From Spartobacteria bacterium (GTDB lineage: Bacteria; Verrucomicrobiota; Verrucomicrobiia; Chthoniobacterales; UBA10450): a DNA stretch of 32,682 nt. Within the stretch, counting starts at the first letter, position 1; each line of letters begins with the position of its first letter. The translations under genes and the position numbers were made by a program. The stretch lies in contig PNAA01000055.1 in NCBI GenBank assembly GCA_003169975.1, positions 1 to 32,682 of the forward strand. Direction: 5' to 3'. Below the pieces are notes generated by a model that did not search any database, had not been told where the DNA came from, and saw nothing but the letters and a program-made list of their open reading frames with translations. Positions 7,974-16,887 of this stretch are shown in pieces.

Positions 7974-8942
7974 TCAGCGTGAACTCTGGGTCAACAACTC
8001 GTCGAAGCGGGGCGCGGGATGCGCGTAAAAGGGATACGAGCGGGTCGCGTTGGTGGGGCGGAAGCGCCAGTATTTGTACATCCAGAGCCAGGGCGACGGG
8101 TTTTGCCTAACGACAGGCTCGAACTGATCCCAGCAAAGCTGCGCGATCTCCTGGTCGGTCGCGCCGGACGGGATCTCGAGCTTCGGATGAAAGACGACGC
8201 GGCAACGCCCACCCGGGAGCGGTTCCTGGTGCACCGGGACAATGGGCAGCCCGGTGCGACGGTGCAACCAGGCGTGCGCGAACGTGACCGGCATTTTCAT
8301 CCCGAGGCAATCGATCGCCACCGTCGGCTGGCTCGGCCGCAGGGTGAGATCGACCAGGATGGCCGCTGTGCCGCCGCGCCGGAGGGTTTTGTAAAGTTTC
8401 ACGATGGCACCTTCCCGCGTGACAAAGTGATGCCCTGACTGCTCGCGCAGCCGGTTGAAGATGGCATCGAGCTTCGGGTTCTTGAATTCCTGCGCGACGA
8501 TGGTGGCGATGAGCCCGGCGTAGCCGGCTGCGAGACTGAACCATTCGAAGTTGCCGTAGTGACAGGCGGCGATGATGCATGGGCCCGTCGGCCCCACCGT
8601 GCGGCAGAATTCGTCCCAGCCCTCAAACTCGATCAGCCTGCGATAATTGTCTGCGTTGATGCGCGGGTTCCAAAAGAGATCGATCATCGTGCTGGCAAAT
8701 TGCTGGAAGGATTCGCGCGTTATTTTGGCGCGTTCCGCCTCGGAAAACCGATCGCCGAAAGCGGCCTCGAGATTGCCCAGCGCGACCCGCCGGCCCGGCC
8801 GATCGAAGTGCGCGGCCAACGCGCCAGCGATGCGTCCAAACTGCACCGCGAGCGGACGCGGCAGCCGCGGCACGAGCAGAGCGAGCAGGCGCAGCCCGAG
8901 CCATTCCAACTCGTAGCGCAGTAATTTCCAGCGCGACTTCAT
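7974..8942 (-). CDS. LpxL/HtrB-like lysophospholipid acyltransferase
   Basis: A 322-residue acyltransferase of the lipid A biosynthesis family, which adds late acyl chains to lipid A precursors at the inner membrane. The catalytic H-x4-E motif is H128 to E133 in ACHYGNFEWFS. Family features include the hydrophobic N-terminal stretch (WLGLRLLALLVPRLP), NLEAAFGD near residue 57-64, and a C-terminal PSPWLWMYKYWRFRP in place of the usual P-x-Q-W-x-W-x-H-x-R-W. It suggests a Gram-negative envelope with lipid A-like lipids, but the acyl donor is unknown. It is divergent from the fused gene at 9033 with 90 bases between; a TCGTTAGGC copy (8953-8961) lies in that gap. Confidence 0.88.
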   Translation of the reverse strand: MKSRWKLLRYELEWLGLRLLALLVPRLPRPLAVQFGRIAGALAAHFDRPGRRVALGNLEAAFGDRFSEAERAKITRESFQQFASTMIDLFWNPRINADNYRRLIEFEGWDEFCRTVGPTGPCIIAACHYGNFEWFSLAAGYAGLIATIVAQEFKNPKLDAIFNRLREQSGHHFVTREGAIVKLYKTLRRGGTAAILVDLTLRPSQPTVAIDCLGMKMPVTFAHAWLHRRTGLPIVPVHQEPLPGGRCRVVFHPKLEIPSGATDQEIAQLCWDQFEPVVRQNPSPWLWMYKYWRFRPTNATRSYPFYAHPAPRFDELLTQSSR

Positions 8943-9032
8943 GTTCTGAGCGTCGTTAGGCGGGCGGCTTCGTTGACTTGAGGGAGATTAATTTTAGGTT
9001 GGCGCAGGTCCTCGCCGCCGCGTCCACGCATC

Positions 9033-10838
9033 GTGAAATACGTCCTTTTTGTCTGTACGGGTAACATTTGCCGCAGCCCCATGGCCTTGGGACTTTTCCG
9101 CCGGTTGGTCGGCAATCGCAAGGACATCGCGGCCGACGCGGCCGGCGTGCACGCGGTCCGGGGGCAGCCGCCAAGTGTGCATGCGATCGATGTCTGCCAG
9201 AAACGCGGAGTCGATATTTCGACATTTCGCAGTCAACCGCTGACCGCGACACTGGTCGATCGGGCCTCGCACATTTTCGCGATGACCGCTGCTCATCTGG
9301 AGACCATCCACCTCCTCTTCCCGCAAAGCGCGGACAAGACGTTTCTGCTCCGGGAGTTTGAAGAACCGGGCGCAACGCTCTGGCGGGATCTGCCCGACCC
9401 GATCGGGATGGGGCGCGAGGTTTACGAGGAATGCGCCGAGAGCATTGAAAAGGCTTTACCGAGCGTGCTCGCCTTCGTAGAAGAAACCGAACTGGCGATC
9501 CCGCGCGCCGCCCGCGAGAGTTCGGCCCCGCGATCCACCAGCGGAAATATGCCTCAACCTCTCGAATCCGAAACCGGCGACGGCCACAGCGCCGACCCGT
9601 TAGGCAGCGCCCTCCGCAAAGTGGATCCCGAAATTTTTGACGCCATCGCCGCGGAGGAAAGACGGCAGCGCGAAAACATCGAGCTGATTGCCTCGGAAAA
9701 TTTCACCAGCCGCGCCGTGATGGAAGCCCAGGGTTCGTGCCTGACGAACAAGTACGCCGAAGGTTACCCGGGGAAACGTTGGTACGGCGGCTGCGAAAAT
9801 GTCGACGTCGTCGAACAGCTGGCGATCGATCGGGCGAAAAAAATCTTCGCGGCGGACCACGTCAACGTGCAACCGCACAGCGGCGCGCAGGCCAACATGG
9901 CAGTCTACTTTGCCGCGATCAAACCGGGCGATCGCATCCTGACGATGAACCTCGCCCATGGCGGCCATCTGACCCACGGGCATCCGGCGAATTTTTCCGG
10001 CAAACTTTACGAAGTGACGCACTACGGCGTCGATCAGCAGACGGAGCAGATTGACTACGAGGCGCTTGCCAAGCAGGCCGCGGAAGTTCGCCCGGCCATG
10101 ATCACGGCCGGAGCTTCGGCTTATCCGCGTTTTCTCGATTTCCCGCGCCTCCGGCAGATTGCGGATTCGGTGGATGCGCTTTTGTTTATCGACATGGCGC
10201 ACATCGCGGGCCTGGTTGCGGGCGGCGAGCATCCGAGCCCGGTGCCGCATGCGCATTTCGTCACGACCACGACGCACAAAAGCATGCGCGGACCGCGCGG
10301 CGGGATCGTCCTTTGCCAGGATAAATTTGCGAAGTCGATCGACTCGTTAGTCTTCCCCGGCGTCCAGGGCGGACCGCTGATGCACGTGATCGCGGCCAAG
10401 GCCGTCTGTTTTCACGAAGCGCTGCAGCCGGGCTTCCGCGAGTATCAACACCAGGTGGTTTTGAATGCCAAAGCGCTCGCCGCAGGCGTCGCGAAACATG
10501 GTTTCCGGATCGTTTCCGCCGGGACCGACAACCATCTCATGCTGGTCGATCTGCGGCCGAAGGAAATTAACGGGAAGGTCGCGCAGGACGTGCTCGATCG
10601 CGCCGGGATCACGGTGAACAAGAACGCGATTCCGTTCGACACCTATCCGATCTTCAAGCCCGGCGGCATTCGTCTCGGCACGCCGGCGGTCACGACCCGC
10701 GGGATGAAAGAAGAAGAGATGCTCGAAATCGCCGACTTGATCGCCGAAGCGCTGGCGGCGCGCGACGACGAGCGGGTGATCGCGCAGGTGCGTCAGCAGG
10801 TCCAACAATTGACGCGGCGCTTTCCGTTGCCGAGCTGA
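9033..10838 (+). CDS. glyA: Fusion of low-molecular-weight protein-tyrosine phosphatase and serine hydroxymethyltransferase
   Basis: A single 601-residue open frame. Residues 1-155 form a low-molecular-weight phosphatase with the P-loop CTGNICRS (nucleophile C8, R14) and the general acid D122 in LPDPIG. About 30 linker residues rich in Ser, Pro and Arg follow. From about residue 185 it is a complete SHMT, which interconverts serine and glycine and charges tetrahydrofolate: [29 protein letters not shown] and the PLP lysine K416 in [14 protein letters not shown]. The start is GTG; no Shine-Dalgarno is evident. An internal ATG at 9549 could give SHMT alone, but no good ribosome site precedes it. 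In Bacillus, ywlE (phosphatase) and glyA are near neighbours, so a fusion of linked genes is plausible. Ile12 favours phosphotyrosine over phosphoarginine, for which YwlE uses Thr. Confidence 0.93.
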   Translation: MKYVLFVCTGNICRSPMALGLFRRLVGNRKDIAADAAGVHAVRGQPPSVHAIDVCQKRGVDISTFRSQPLTATLVDRASHIFAMTAAHLETIHLLFPQSADKTFLLREFEEPGATLWRDLPDPIGMGREVYEECAESIEKALPSVLAFVEETELAIPRAARESSAPRSTSGNMPQPLESETGDGHSADPLGSALRKVDPEIFDAIAAEERRQRENIELIASENFTSRAVMEAQGSCLTNKYAEGYPGKRWYGGCENVDVVEQLAIDRAKKIFAADHVNVQPHSGAQANMAVYFAAIKPGDRILTMNLAHGGHLTHGHPANFSGKLYEVTHYGVDQQTEQIDYEALAKQAAEVRPAMITAGASAYPRFLDFPRLRQIADSVDALLFIDMAHIAGLVAGGEHPSPVPHAHFVTTTTHKSMRGPRGGIVLCQDKFAKSIDSLVFPGVQGGPLMHVIAAKAVCFHEALQPGFREYQHQVVLNAKALAAGVAKHGFRIVSAGTDNHLMLVDLRPKEINGKVAQDVLDRAGITVNKNAIPFDTYPIFKPGGIRLGTPAVTTRGMKEEEMLEIADLIAEALAARDDERVIAQVRQQVQQLTRRFPLPS

Positions 10839-10857
10839 CTTCGAGACCACGAAAACC

Positions 10858-12396
10858 ATGAGCGAAAAGCATTTAGCAAATCCATTGCGTGAAGGGCTCT
10901 CGACCAAGGCCGTGCCACAGCCGTGCGCGGTGGTGATTTTTGGCGCAACCGGCGACCTCACCCATCGCAAACTCGTCCCCGCACTCTACAACATCGCCGC
11001 CGACGGCGAGCTCCCGCCGGCTGTCGCGGTCGTTGGTTTCGCGCGCCGGCCGAAGACCGATGACGAGTTCCGGAAGGAAATGGAGGAAGCGACCCGAAAA
11101 TTTTCCCGGCAAACGGTGCGCGACGAAATCTGGGAGGGCTTTGCCAAGTCGCTTTATTATCACCAGAGCGAATTTGGCGATGAAGCCGGCTATCAAAAAC
11201 TGGCCGCGCGCCTCGACCGGCTGGACAAGGAAAGTGGCACGCGCGGTAACCGCCTCTTCTACTTCGCGACTTCGCCCGAGCAGTTCGAGACGATTGTGGA
11301 AAACCTGAAAAAGGCGGGACTGAACAAGGCACGCGAAGGGAGCTGGGCGCGGGTGATCCTGGAGAAACCGTTTGGGACCGATCTCAATTCGGCGCGGCAC
11401 CTGAATCGGGTGGTGCAGAGTGCGTTCTCCGAGGACCAGACCTACCGGATCGATCACTTCCTCGGCAAGGAAACCGCGCAGAATATTTTAGTCCTGCGTT
11501 TCGCGAACGCGATCTTCGAGCCGCTCTGGAACACGCGTTACATCGATCATGTCCAGATCACCGCCGCGGAAACGTTAGGCGTGGAGAACCGCGCCGGTTA
11601 TTACGAAAGCGCCGGCGCTTTGCGCGACATGGTGCAGAACCACCTCCTGCAATTGCTTTGCCTCGTCGGGATGGAGCCGCCCACCGACCTTGGCGCGGAC
11701 AGTATTCGCGATGAAAAGGTAAAAGTCGTCCGCTCGCTCCGCCGTTTCACGGAAGCGGAGGTTAAGACGCAGGTGGTCCGCGGTCAGTACGCGCAGGGGG
11801 CGATCAATGGCCAGGCGGTCGCCGCCTACCGCGCGGAAAATGGGGTCGACCCGAAATCACAGACCGAGACCTATGTCGCCCTCCGCATCCTGGTCGATAA
11901 TTGGCGCTGGGCGGATGTGCCGATCTACGTCCGGGTCGGCAAACGGCTGCCAAAATCGGGCACCGAGATTTCGGTTCATTTCAAGAAAGCGCCACAGGTG
12001 CTGTTCAATCGCGAATCGCAAGCGCTCGACCAGAACGTGCTCGTGATTCGCATCCAGCCGGACGAGGGAATTTCGCTCCGGATGCAGGCCAAAGTTCCTG
12101 GCACGAGCTTCCGGATCGAATCGGTGAAGATGGATTTTCATTACGGAACTTCCTTCGGCAAAGCGAGCCCGGAAGCCTACGAACGTTTGCTCCTCGACGC
12201 GATGGCGGGCGACGCGACGCTCTTCGCCCGCCGCGACGAGGTGGAGCGGGCCTGGGCGTTCATCGACGCGATCGAGGAAGCATGGGTTGCGAAGGAAGAC
12301 GCGCCGAAATTGTGCACCTATCCGGCCGGTTCCTGGGGACCGGAGGAAGCGGATGAACTGCTGGCGCGTGATGGCCGCCGCTGGCGGAGGCTGTGA
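10858..12396 (+). CDS. zwf: Glucose-6-phosphate 1-dehydrogenase
   Basis: A 512-residue enzyme that oxidises glucose 6-phosphate to 6-phosphogluconolactone with NADP+, the entry to the oxidative pentose phosphate pathway. The nucleotide-binding motif VVIFGATGDLTHRKLVPALY lies at about residues 23-42. The active-site signature RIDHFLGKE contains the catalytic H200. Length matches the family. It starts 19 bases after the phosphatase-SHMT stop and is followed by opcA, so the three forward genes probably form one transcript that ties NADPH supply to one-carbon metabolism. CGTTAGGC occurs at 11573-11580, encoding Thr-Leu-Gly. Confidence 0.97.
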   Translation: MSEKHLANPLREGLSTKAVPQPCAVVIFGATGDLTHRKLVPALYNIAADGELPPAVAVVGFARRPKTDDEFRKEMEEATRKFSRQTVRDEIWEGFAKSLYYHQSEFGDEAGYQKLAARLDRLDKESGTRGNRLFYFATSPEQFETIVENLKKAGLNKAREGSWARVILEKPFGTDLNSARHLNRVVQSAFSEDQTYRIDHFLGKETAQNILVLRFANAIFEPLWNTRYIDHVQITAAETLGVENRAGYYESAGALRDMVQNHLLQLLCLVGMEPPTDLGADSIRDEKVKVVRSLRRFTEAEVKTQVVRGQYAQGAINGQAVAAYRAENGVDPKSQTETYVALRILVDNWRWADVPIYVRVGKRLPKSGTEISVHFKKAPQVLFNRESQALDQNVLVIRIQPDEGISLRMQAKVPGTSFRIESVKMDFHYGTSFGKASPEAYERLLLDAMAGDATLFARRDEVERAWAFIDAIEEAWVAKEDAPKLCTYPAGSWGPEEADELLARDGRRWRRL

Positions 12397-12407
12397 TGCA
12401 GACAATT

Positions 12408-12499
12408 GTCATCCTGAGCGGAGCGCAGCGGAGTCGAAGGATCCCGGCGCGCAACCTGCCGGTGACGCCACGGGATCCCTCGACTTCGCTTGGAATGAC
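12408..12499. repeat. Inverted repeat between zwf and opcA
   Basis: Two arms, 12408-12445 and 12472-12499, are imperfect reverse complements with GTCAT/ATGAC-type outer ends and a central GGATCCC/GGGATCC. The left arm carries an extra GAGCGCAGCG-type insertion. The sequence type (CCTGAGCG...GTCGAAGGATCCC) belongs to a widespread class of bacterial interspersed palindromes. It starts 12 bases after the zwf stop and ends 7 bases before the likely opcA start, so it fills the gap within the transcript. It could stabilise the upstream mRNA or reduce read-through. Confidence 0.85.
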
Positions 12500-12505
12500 C
12501 TGATC

Positions 12506-13570
12506 ATGCCCGCCGTCACTGAAACCTTCACCCCCGGAATGCCGGTCGAAATCGGCCAGATCGGGCGCGAATTGAAAAAACTCTGGGATGCCGGCGACGG
12601 GGTGATGACCCGCGCGTCGCTCATCAATCTCGCGGTTTACAGCGAGGCCCCTGACTCGTTAGGCACGAACACAGCGATGATTTCGCAGATCACCGAAAAC
12701 CATGCCTGCCGTGCGATCGTCATTGCCGCGGATCCGGCCGCGAAGGAGAGCCGGGTCGAGGCCTGGATCAGCGCGCACTGCCACGTCAGCCGCGCGGGCC
12801 GCAAACAGGTTTGCTCGGAGCAGCTTTCATTTTTTCTCCAAGGCGAACAGTGCGGGCTGCTCCCGAACATCGTTTTCGCACAGCTCGATTCGGACCTGCC
12901 GCTTTATCTCTGGTGGCAGGAGGAATTTCGCGCTCCGATGGACCCGCAACTTTGGGCCTGGGTCGATCGCGTGATTTACGACAGCCAAGCGTGGCGCAAC
13001 TTTGACGAACAGATGCGGCTGGTGGAGATCGCGCAACGAGAGGCGAGACAACGCATCGTGCTCTGCGACATCAATTGGGTGCGCCTGGTCCACCTGCGGA
13101 TTGCGCTCGCCCAATTTTTCGATCATCCCGCGACCTATCATCACCTCGCCGAGATCAAGGCGCTCGAGATCGAGCACGCGCCGGGGTTTCATTCGACGGC
13201 GCTTCTGCTCGCCGGCTGGCTGGCGGGGCAGCTGGGCTGGGAACGGAGCCGCGCCAACGGGAAATCGTTAGGCTTCCGCAAGGAGGAGGAGGACGGCGAA
13301 CGGACGATCCAGGTCTCGCTCCGCGAAAAAAAAGGCGAGCCCATCGGCAGCTGCAAGATCACGACGGAGGGCGCGGAGTTTCACGTCGAGCACAAACCGG
13401 GCGCGGATTTGCTCGATCTTTTTTTTGGCCGCGCGGGCGGCCGGCAGATGCAGCAGGTCCTGCCCGCCGGAGGCAACGATCCCGTCGAGTTGATGAAAGA
13501 AGAGTTGATGCGCGGCGGACCGCATCGGGTTTATCTGCGCGCGGTCGAGCAGGTGCGGCACCTTTTGTAG
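12506..13570 (+). CDS. opcA: OpcA-like glucose-6-phosphate dehydrogenase assembly protein
   Basis: A 354-residue protein with the OpcA pattern. OpcA is an allosteric partner needed for full G6PDH activity, best known in cyanobacteria and actinobacteria. Visible features are CRAIVIAADPAAKESRVEAWISAHC, the Gln-Leu-Ser region around VCSEQLSFFLQG, LPLYLWWQEEFRAP and DINWVRLVHLRIALAQFFD. The open frame extends upstream to 12287, but that part overlaps zwf and the palindromic repeat; the ATG at 12506 gives the normal start. Position directly after zwf supports the assignment. Two exact TCGTTAGGC copies (12656, 13265) each encode Ser-Leu-Gly. The TAG stop lies inside the TTGTAGACG end of the next repeat. 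Confidence 0.88.
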   Translation: MPAVTETFTPGMPVEIGQIGRELKKLWDAGDGVMTRASLINLAVYSEAPDSLGTNTAMISQITENHACRAIVIAADPAAKESRVEAWISAHCHVSRAGRKQVCSEQLSFFLQGEQCGLLPNIVFAQLDSDLPLYLWWQEEFRAPMDPQLWAWVDRVIYDSQAWRNFDEQMRLVEIAQREARQRIVLCDINWVRLVHLRIALAQFFDHPATYHHLAEIKALEIEHAPGFHSTALLLAGWLAGQLGWERSRANGKSLGFRKEEEDGERTIQVSLREKKGEPIGSCKITTEGAEFHVEHKPGADLLDLFFGRAGGRQMQQVLPAGGNDPVELMKEELMRGGPHRVYLRAVEQVRHLL

Positions 13571-13692
13571 ACGCTTCGCTCTCTCCGAGCCGTAAGCTCT
13601 TCCGCGCCGGAGGCGGCGAAGCCCGGGAGGAAACGCTCGCTGCAATTTTCGGCCGCCCTCACGTCCGCGTTGCCCAGAGGGCAACGTCTACA
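13565..13692. repeat. TTGTAGACG-type intergenic repeat, copy 2
   Basis: A 128-base element with terminal inverted repeats TGTAGACG (13566-13573) and CGTCTACA (13685-13692). Inside are a GCTTCGCTCTCTCCGAGCCG block, a GCGCCGGAGGCGGCG palindrome and GCCCAGAGGGC. Its left end supplies the opcA stop codon (TAG at 13568-13570). Related copies lie at 6585-6697 (opposite orientation) and about 14555-14656 (same orientation, diverged). It separates opcA from the convergent CBS-like gene. The size and ends suggest a miniature palindromic element with no coding capacity. Confidence 0.8.
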
Positions 13693-13731
13693 GGCCGCAC
13701 GCTCGTTCGTCGGCGCCTAACGAAGGCTTGC

Positions 13732-14505
13732 TCAATCCGCTTTCTCTACTCGTTGCGCGATCTCGGTCAGGATGCTGGCGGTGAGTTTGGAGCGGTCGAC
13801 AATGCCATCGAAATTTCCCGCTTCGTCCAGGACGGGCAGCACCTGCGCATCCTCGGTGTTCATCATTTCGAGCGCTTTGCGTTTGTCGTCCTTTTTGTGC
13901 AGCGCCTTCTCCGCCGAAATGAAGCCGGGCAACGCCGCGAGTTCAGCCTTCTGGCCACCGTTGATCCAGTCGGCGAAGGCATCAACGTTGAAGCGAGGAT
14001 TGGAAGCGCGCACCACGTCCGCGATTTGGCGTGCATCCGCGATCCCAAAAAAAGTGCCATCCGAATTGTTGAGCACGATGTAGCGGAGAAAGGGATACTG
14101 GGTCAGTTGGTCGAGATAATCGGCGATCGCCGGGCCGGCGTAACCTCCCTGGCCGATCGTAAAACTGAGCGCCTGGCTCTTCGTGTTGATCATTTGCGGG
14201 ATCACGTCCGGCGCGCCCTTCGACATCATGCGCACCGGTTCGCGCACCGCGTCGATTGTTAGCTTGGAAACTTCCGGCCCCACGGGCGCGGCCGAGGCGA
14301 GCTTGATCGCAGCGACGATTTTTACCTCGCCGAAGGCGAATTCCTGAATCTTGCCGGTGAGGAAGAGCCAGAGCGCGACCGGAACCAACGCGAGCACGAT
14401 GTCGGAGTTGCGGATGTCAACCTTGTTCCCGGTCTTCGCCCGGAGGGCGACGAGCAACGCGAGGAGTGCGGCAAACATGCCGAGCGCAACTGCGACCGTG
14501 CTCAT
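13732..14505 (-). CDS. Membrane-anchored protein with CBS-like C-terminal domain
   Basis: A 257-residue protein of unknown function. The N-terminus has two hydrophobic segments, TVAVALGMFAALLALLVALR (about 3-22) and SDIVLALVPVALWLFLTG (about 34-51), likely membrane helices. The soluble part contains PFLRYIVLNNSDGTFFGIADARQIADVV, which resembles one CBS half, and DAQVLPVLDEAGNFDGIVDRSKLTASIL, which resembles a second. A CBS pair often senses adenine nucleotides, but I cannot confirm it binds any. A helical insert (NPRFNVDAFADWINGGQKAEL) separates them. It is isolated between two copies of the same repeat family. A GCCTAACGA copy lies 9 bases beyond its stop. Confidence 0.6.
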   Translation of the reverse strand: MSTVAVALGMFAALLALLVALRAKTGNKVDIRNSDIVLALVPVALWLFLTGKIQEFAFGEVKIVAAIKLASAAPVGPEVSKLTIDAVREPVRMMSKGAPDVIPQMINTKSQALSFTIGQGGYAGPAIADYLDQLTQYPFLRYIVLNNSDGTFFGIADARQIADVVRASNPRFNVDAFADWINGGQKAELAALPGFISAEKALHKKDDKRKALEMMNTEDAQVLPVLDEAGNFDGIVDRSKLTASILTEIAQRVEKAD

Positions 14506-14554
14506 GCCCGCGATTCTGAGATTTCCGGCGGAAGATGCAATCCGATTTTGCCTC

Positions 14555-14656
14555 CCCAGCGCCGCTCGCCGCTGCGCTCTGCGAAGCGCGGGAGTGATCG
14601 TGCGTCGCGTATTCCGGCCGCGCCCAGACCCGCGTGCCCGGACGGCAACGTCTACA
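14555..14656. repeat. TTGTAGACG-type intergenic repeat, copy 3 (diverged)
   Basis: The right end is GCAACGTCTACA (14645-14656), the same as the right end of copy 2. The left part has GCTGCGCTCTGCGAAGCGCGG in place of the GCTTCGCTCTCTCC block. The exact left boundary is uncertain. On the reverse strand its end reads TTGTAGACG and supplies the stop codon (TAG at 14654-14652) of the radical SAM gene, just as copy 2 supplies the opcA stop. It separates the CBS-like gene from the radical SAM gene. Confidence 0.65.
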
Positions 14657-16042
14657 ACAGTTGACTTTGCCTAACGAGTTCGGGATCGTGCAAGCGCGCT
14701 TCGTAAACTTCCGACCAGGTCTGCTGATTCATCGAGCACATCGGCACCGCGACCCACTCGCCGTTGCGTTTCACCGCGCCCTTGAAAACGCAGGAGTCCA
14801 GCCGCGCGCGCACGATGGGATCGTGCGCCGCATTCGCCACTTGGGCGGCGTCCATGAAGTTGTGCATTCCCACGCTGACGGTGTGTACCTGCCCGCGGAC
14901 TAACGAACGCAAGATCTCCGGCGGCGCGTCCCGCGAGCTCATGGAGCGAAAAAAACGGTAAAATACCCTGGCCGCGAGCAGCGGATGCCGGAGCAAAACG
15001 CCGAGCAGACGAAAGGGCGGAGTTCCTGCGTCGTCGTTGACCAGCGACAAGCCGCCAATCTTGCGCAGCACTTCGCCGAGCAACTTGTCGAATCTCCGAT
15101 CGTCCGGCAAAAGCGGAAAGATTTTCCCGGACGGCCGCGCGACGAGAAAGGAGGCCCAGCTGTTGCAGTCGGGATGGCCGAAAATCGAGACATCGCGCCG
15201 CAGCGGCAATCCCACGCCCGCGCAGATTTTTTCCCACACGTCCGCTGGCGTGATCGGTCGCTCCGAAAGAATGGTGCGGCCGGTATCGGCCTCCGGCTGG
15301 AAGCTGATCATGCGCCAGATGTGGGTGCGTTGCGGATCGCACAGATACCAGCGCAAGACCTCCGGCACATCGTCGATGTTGCGGCGTGTGACAGTAAAGC
15401 TGAGGGCGAACTCCAGCGGCAGGCCGGTGCGTGCGCGAATGCGCAAAGCGAGGTCGGTGAAAGCCTGTCGGACGGGATGCAGATCGGCTTCGGATTTGAT
15501 CCGGCCGATCGGAATAACCGTGCCGCCCGGCCTGCGTCATATCGACGTGCAACGACACCTGGCGCAATCCCCTTCGACGACTAGCCGCTCGAGAAACTCC
15601 GGTTGCTCGAGGAGCGTCTGGCCATGCGTCATGAGCATTGGAATCGAGCCGACCGAAATCGCATAACGAAGATCTCCACCAGTTCGTTAGGCCGGCCCGC
15701 CCGCCAGTAGGCATCGGCGACGTCGCCGCCGGTGATTTGCAGCCCGCCACCGGGACCCTGGAGGCGGCGGTTCGCGTCGATCTGTTCCTTCACCTGGGCG
15801 AGGGACGGAATCGGGACCGAGTTAGCGTTTTTCGGCAGATAACAATGCGTGCAGTGAAACGAACAATAGCTGGCGCCGAGAGTGAATCCGCAATGCGTCA
15901 GATGCCGGCCCGCAATTTGATTATCGGTGCGCAATTCCGGCGGGAGCGAAGCCCACCGTTCCTGGAGGACGCGCGTTTTTTCCTCCGAGATAGGACGGCG
16001 AAACGCCTGCCAGCGCGCCCGCCAGCGCTGCGCGGAATTCAT
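14652..16042 (-). pseudogene. Radical SAM protein, interrupted by three frameshifts
   Basis: The N-terminal frame (16042 to 15629) has the radical SAM cluster motif CSFHCTHC (C60, C64, C67) and GGGLQITGGDV. The frame then breaks. Reading on in the right frames gives YAISVGSIPMLMTHGQ, then GLRQVSLHVDMTQAGRHGY, then PIGRIKSEADLHPVRQAF, joining the long C-terminal frame that ends at 14652. This needs one missing base near 15665-15668, one missing near 15568-15569 (a G run) and one extra T at about 15513, all within 160 bases. Repaired, it would be about 463 residues. The C-terminal half contains Cys residues (YLCDPQ, PDCNSW, LDSCVFKG, VPMCSMNQ) and may bind a second cluster, though this is not certain. 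Decay or sequence error are both possible. The reaction is unknown. Confidence 0.75.
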
Positions 16043-16086
16043 CTTAATGGCAAATGTTGGGCTGCACTCCCGTTGCTCGCGCTCAA

Positions 16087-16833
16087 CTATTTTGCCTCGT
16101 TAAGCGACCAATTGTAATCCTGGTAGGTGATCTTGACATCGTTAGGCAGGGACGGATGGCGCCGCTTGTTGATGAAGACCATGGGACCGCCGACCCCTTT
16201 GAAGTCATCCTTGTACCAGTTGAAAATCGCGGAAAGCGCTGCCGTCTTTTTCTCCGGCGAATAGTCGACGCCGCGGGGTGAATTCACGAACGCGACCGCC
16301 AGCTTCTCGAGCTGCGCGTCGAGCTTGTCGCTGCGGAAAGCCTCCGGATTCAACGGCGGACAGCTGCGGCTGGCGCAGTTGAGCGCGACGTGGACGCGCG
16401 GTTCGCCAAACGTGGGGCGAATGATGTCTTTTTCGAGATGATTGAAGCTCATGTTTTCGCCCGCGACCTTGATCCGCTGGCCGGTGAAGAAGGTGAAGAG
16501 CAAATCCTTCACGCTTTTGGTGGGATATTTCCCGAGCGCTTCGTGGAGGATCCAGGCGTTGTAGGCGTTGAGGTAAAAGGCGAGCTGCTCTTTTTTGCTC
16601 AGGCCGGAGATTTTCTCCTGCGCGATGCCGTCGACGACGTCCTGGATGCCCTTCATATCGGCGGGGTTACTCTTCCAAGCGGCGTACTTCACGCCGCTGC
16701 TGGTGACGTATTTGCCGAGCAAGCCGTTGTAAGTGTCGATCCACTTTGCTGATTGTTTCGCGCGACAAACCGTGGCGGATGCGAGCAAGACGGCGAGAAG
16801 GCAAACGGGGCGCAAAGAAAGCGATTGTTTCAT
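16087..16833 (-). CDS. DUF547 domain protein, exported
   Basis: A 248-residue protein with a signal peptide (MKQSLSLRPVCLLAVLLASATVCRA). The mature part has the DUF547 hallmarks: AFYLNAYNAWILHEAL near residues 84-99, FNHLEKDIIRPTFGEPRVHVALNCASRSCPPL and DYSPEKKTAALSAIFNWYKDDF. The conserved Asn, His and Cys residues suggest a papain-like or related fold, but no activity has been established for the family. It lies 44 bases upstream of the radical SAM gene on the same strand, so the two probably form a unit. A TCGTTAGGC copy is at 16139-16147, and a one-mismatch copy (TCGTTAAGC) lies at its end, 16097-16105. Confidence 0.87.
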   Translation of the reverse strand: MKQSLSLRPVCLLAVLLASATVCRAKQSAKWIDTYNGLLGKYVTSSGVKYAAWKSNPADMKGIQDVVDGIAQEKISGLSKKEQLAFYLNAYNAWILHEALGKYPTKSVKDLLFTFFTGQRIKVAGENMSFNHLEKDIIRPTFGEPRVHVALNCASRSCPPLNPEAFRSDKLDAQLEKLAVAFVNSPRGVDYSPEKKTAALSAIFNWYKDDFKGVGGPMVFINKRRHPSLPNDVKITYQDYNWSLNEAK

Positions 16834-16887
16834 GGCAGGAATCTGAGCATGGGAGTTCGCGGCGGCAAGGGCGAACTGTCGCCCCGG

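Noticed and set aside
6585-14656. The TTGTAGACG elements as insertion sequences
   Set aside because: They are only about 100-130 bases, have no coding capacity and show no target-site duplication I can identify.
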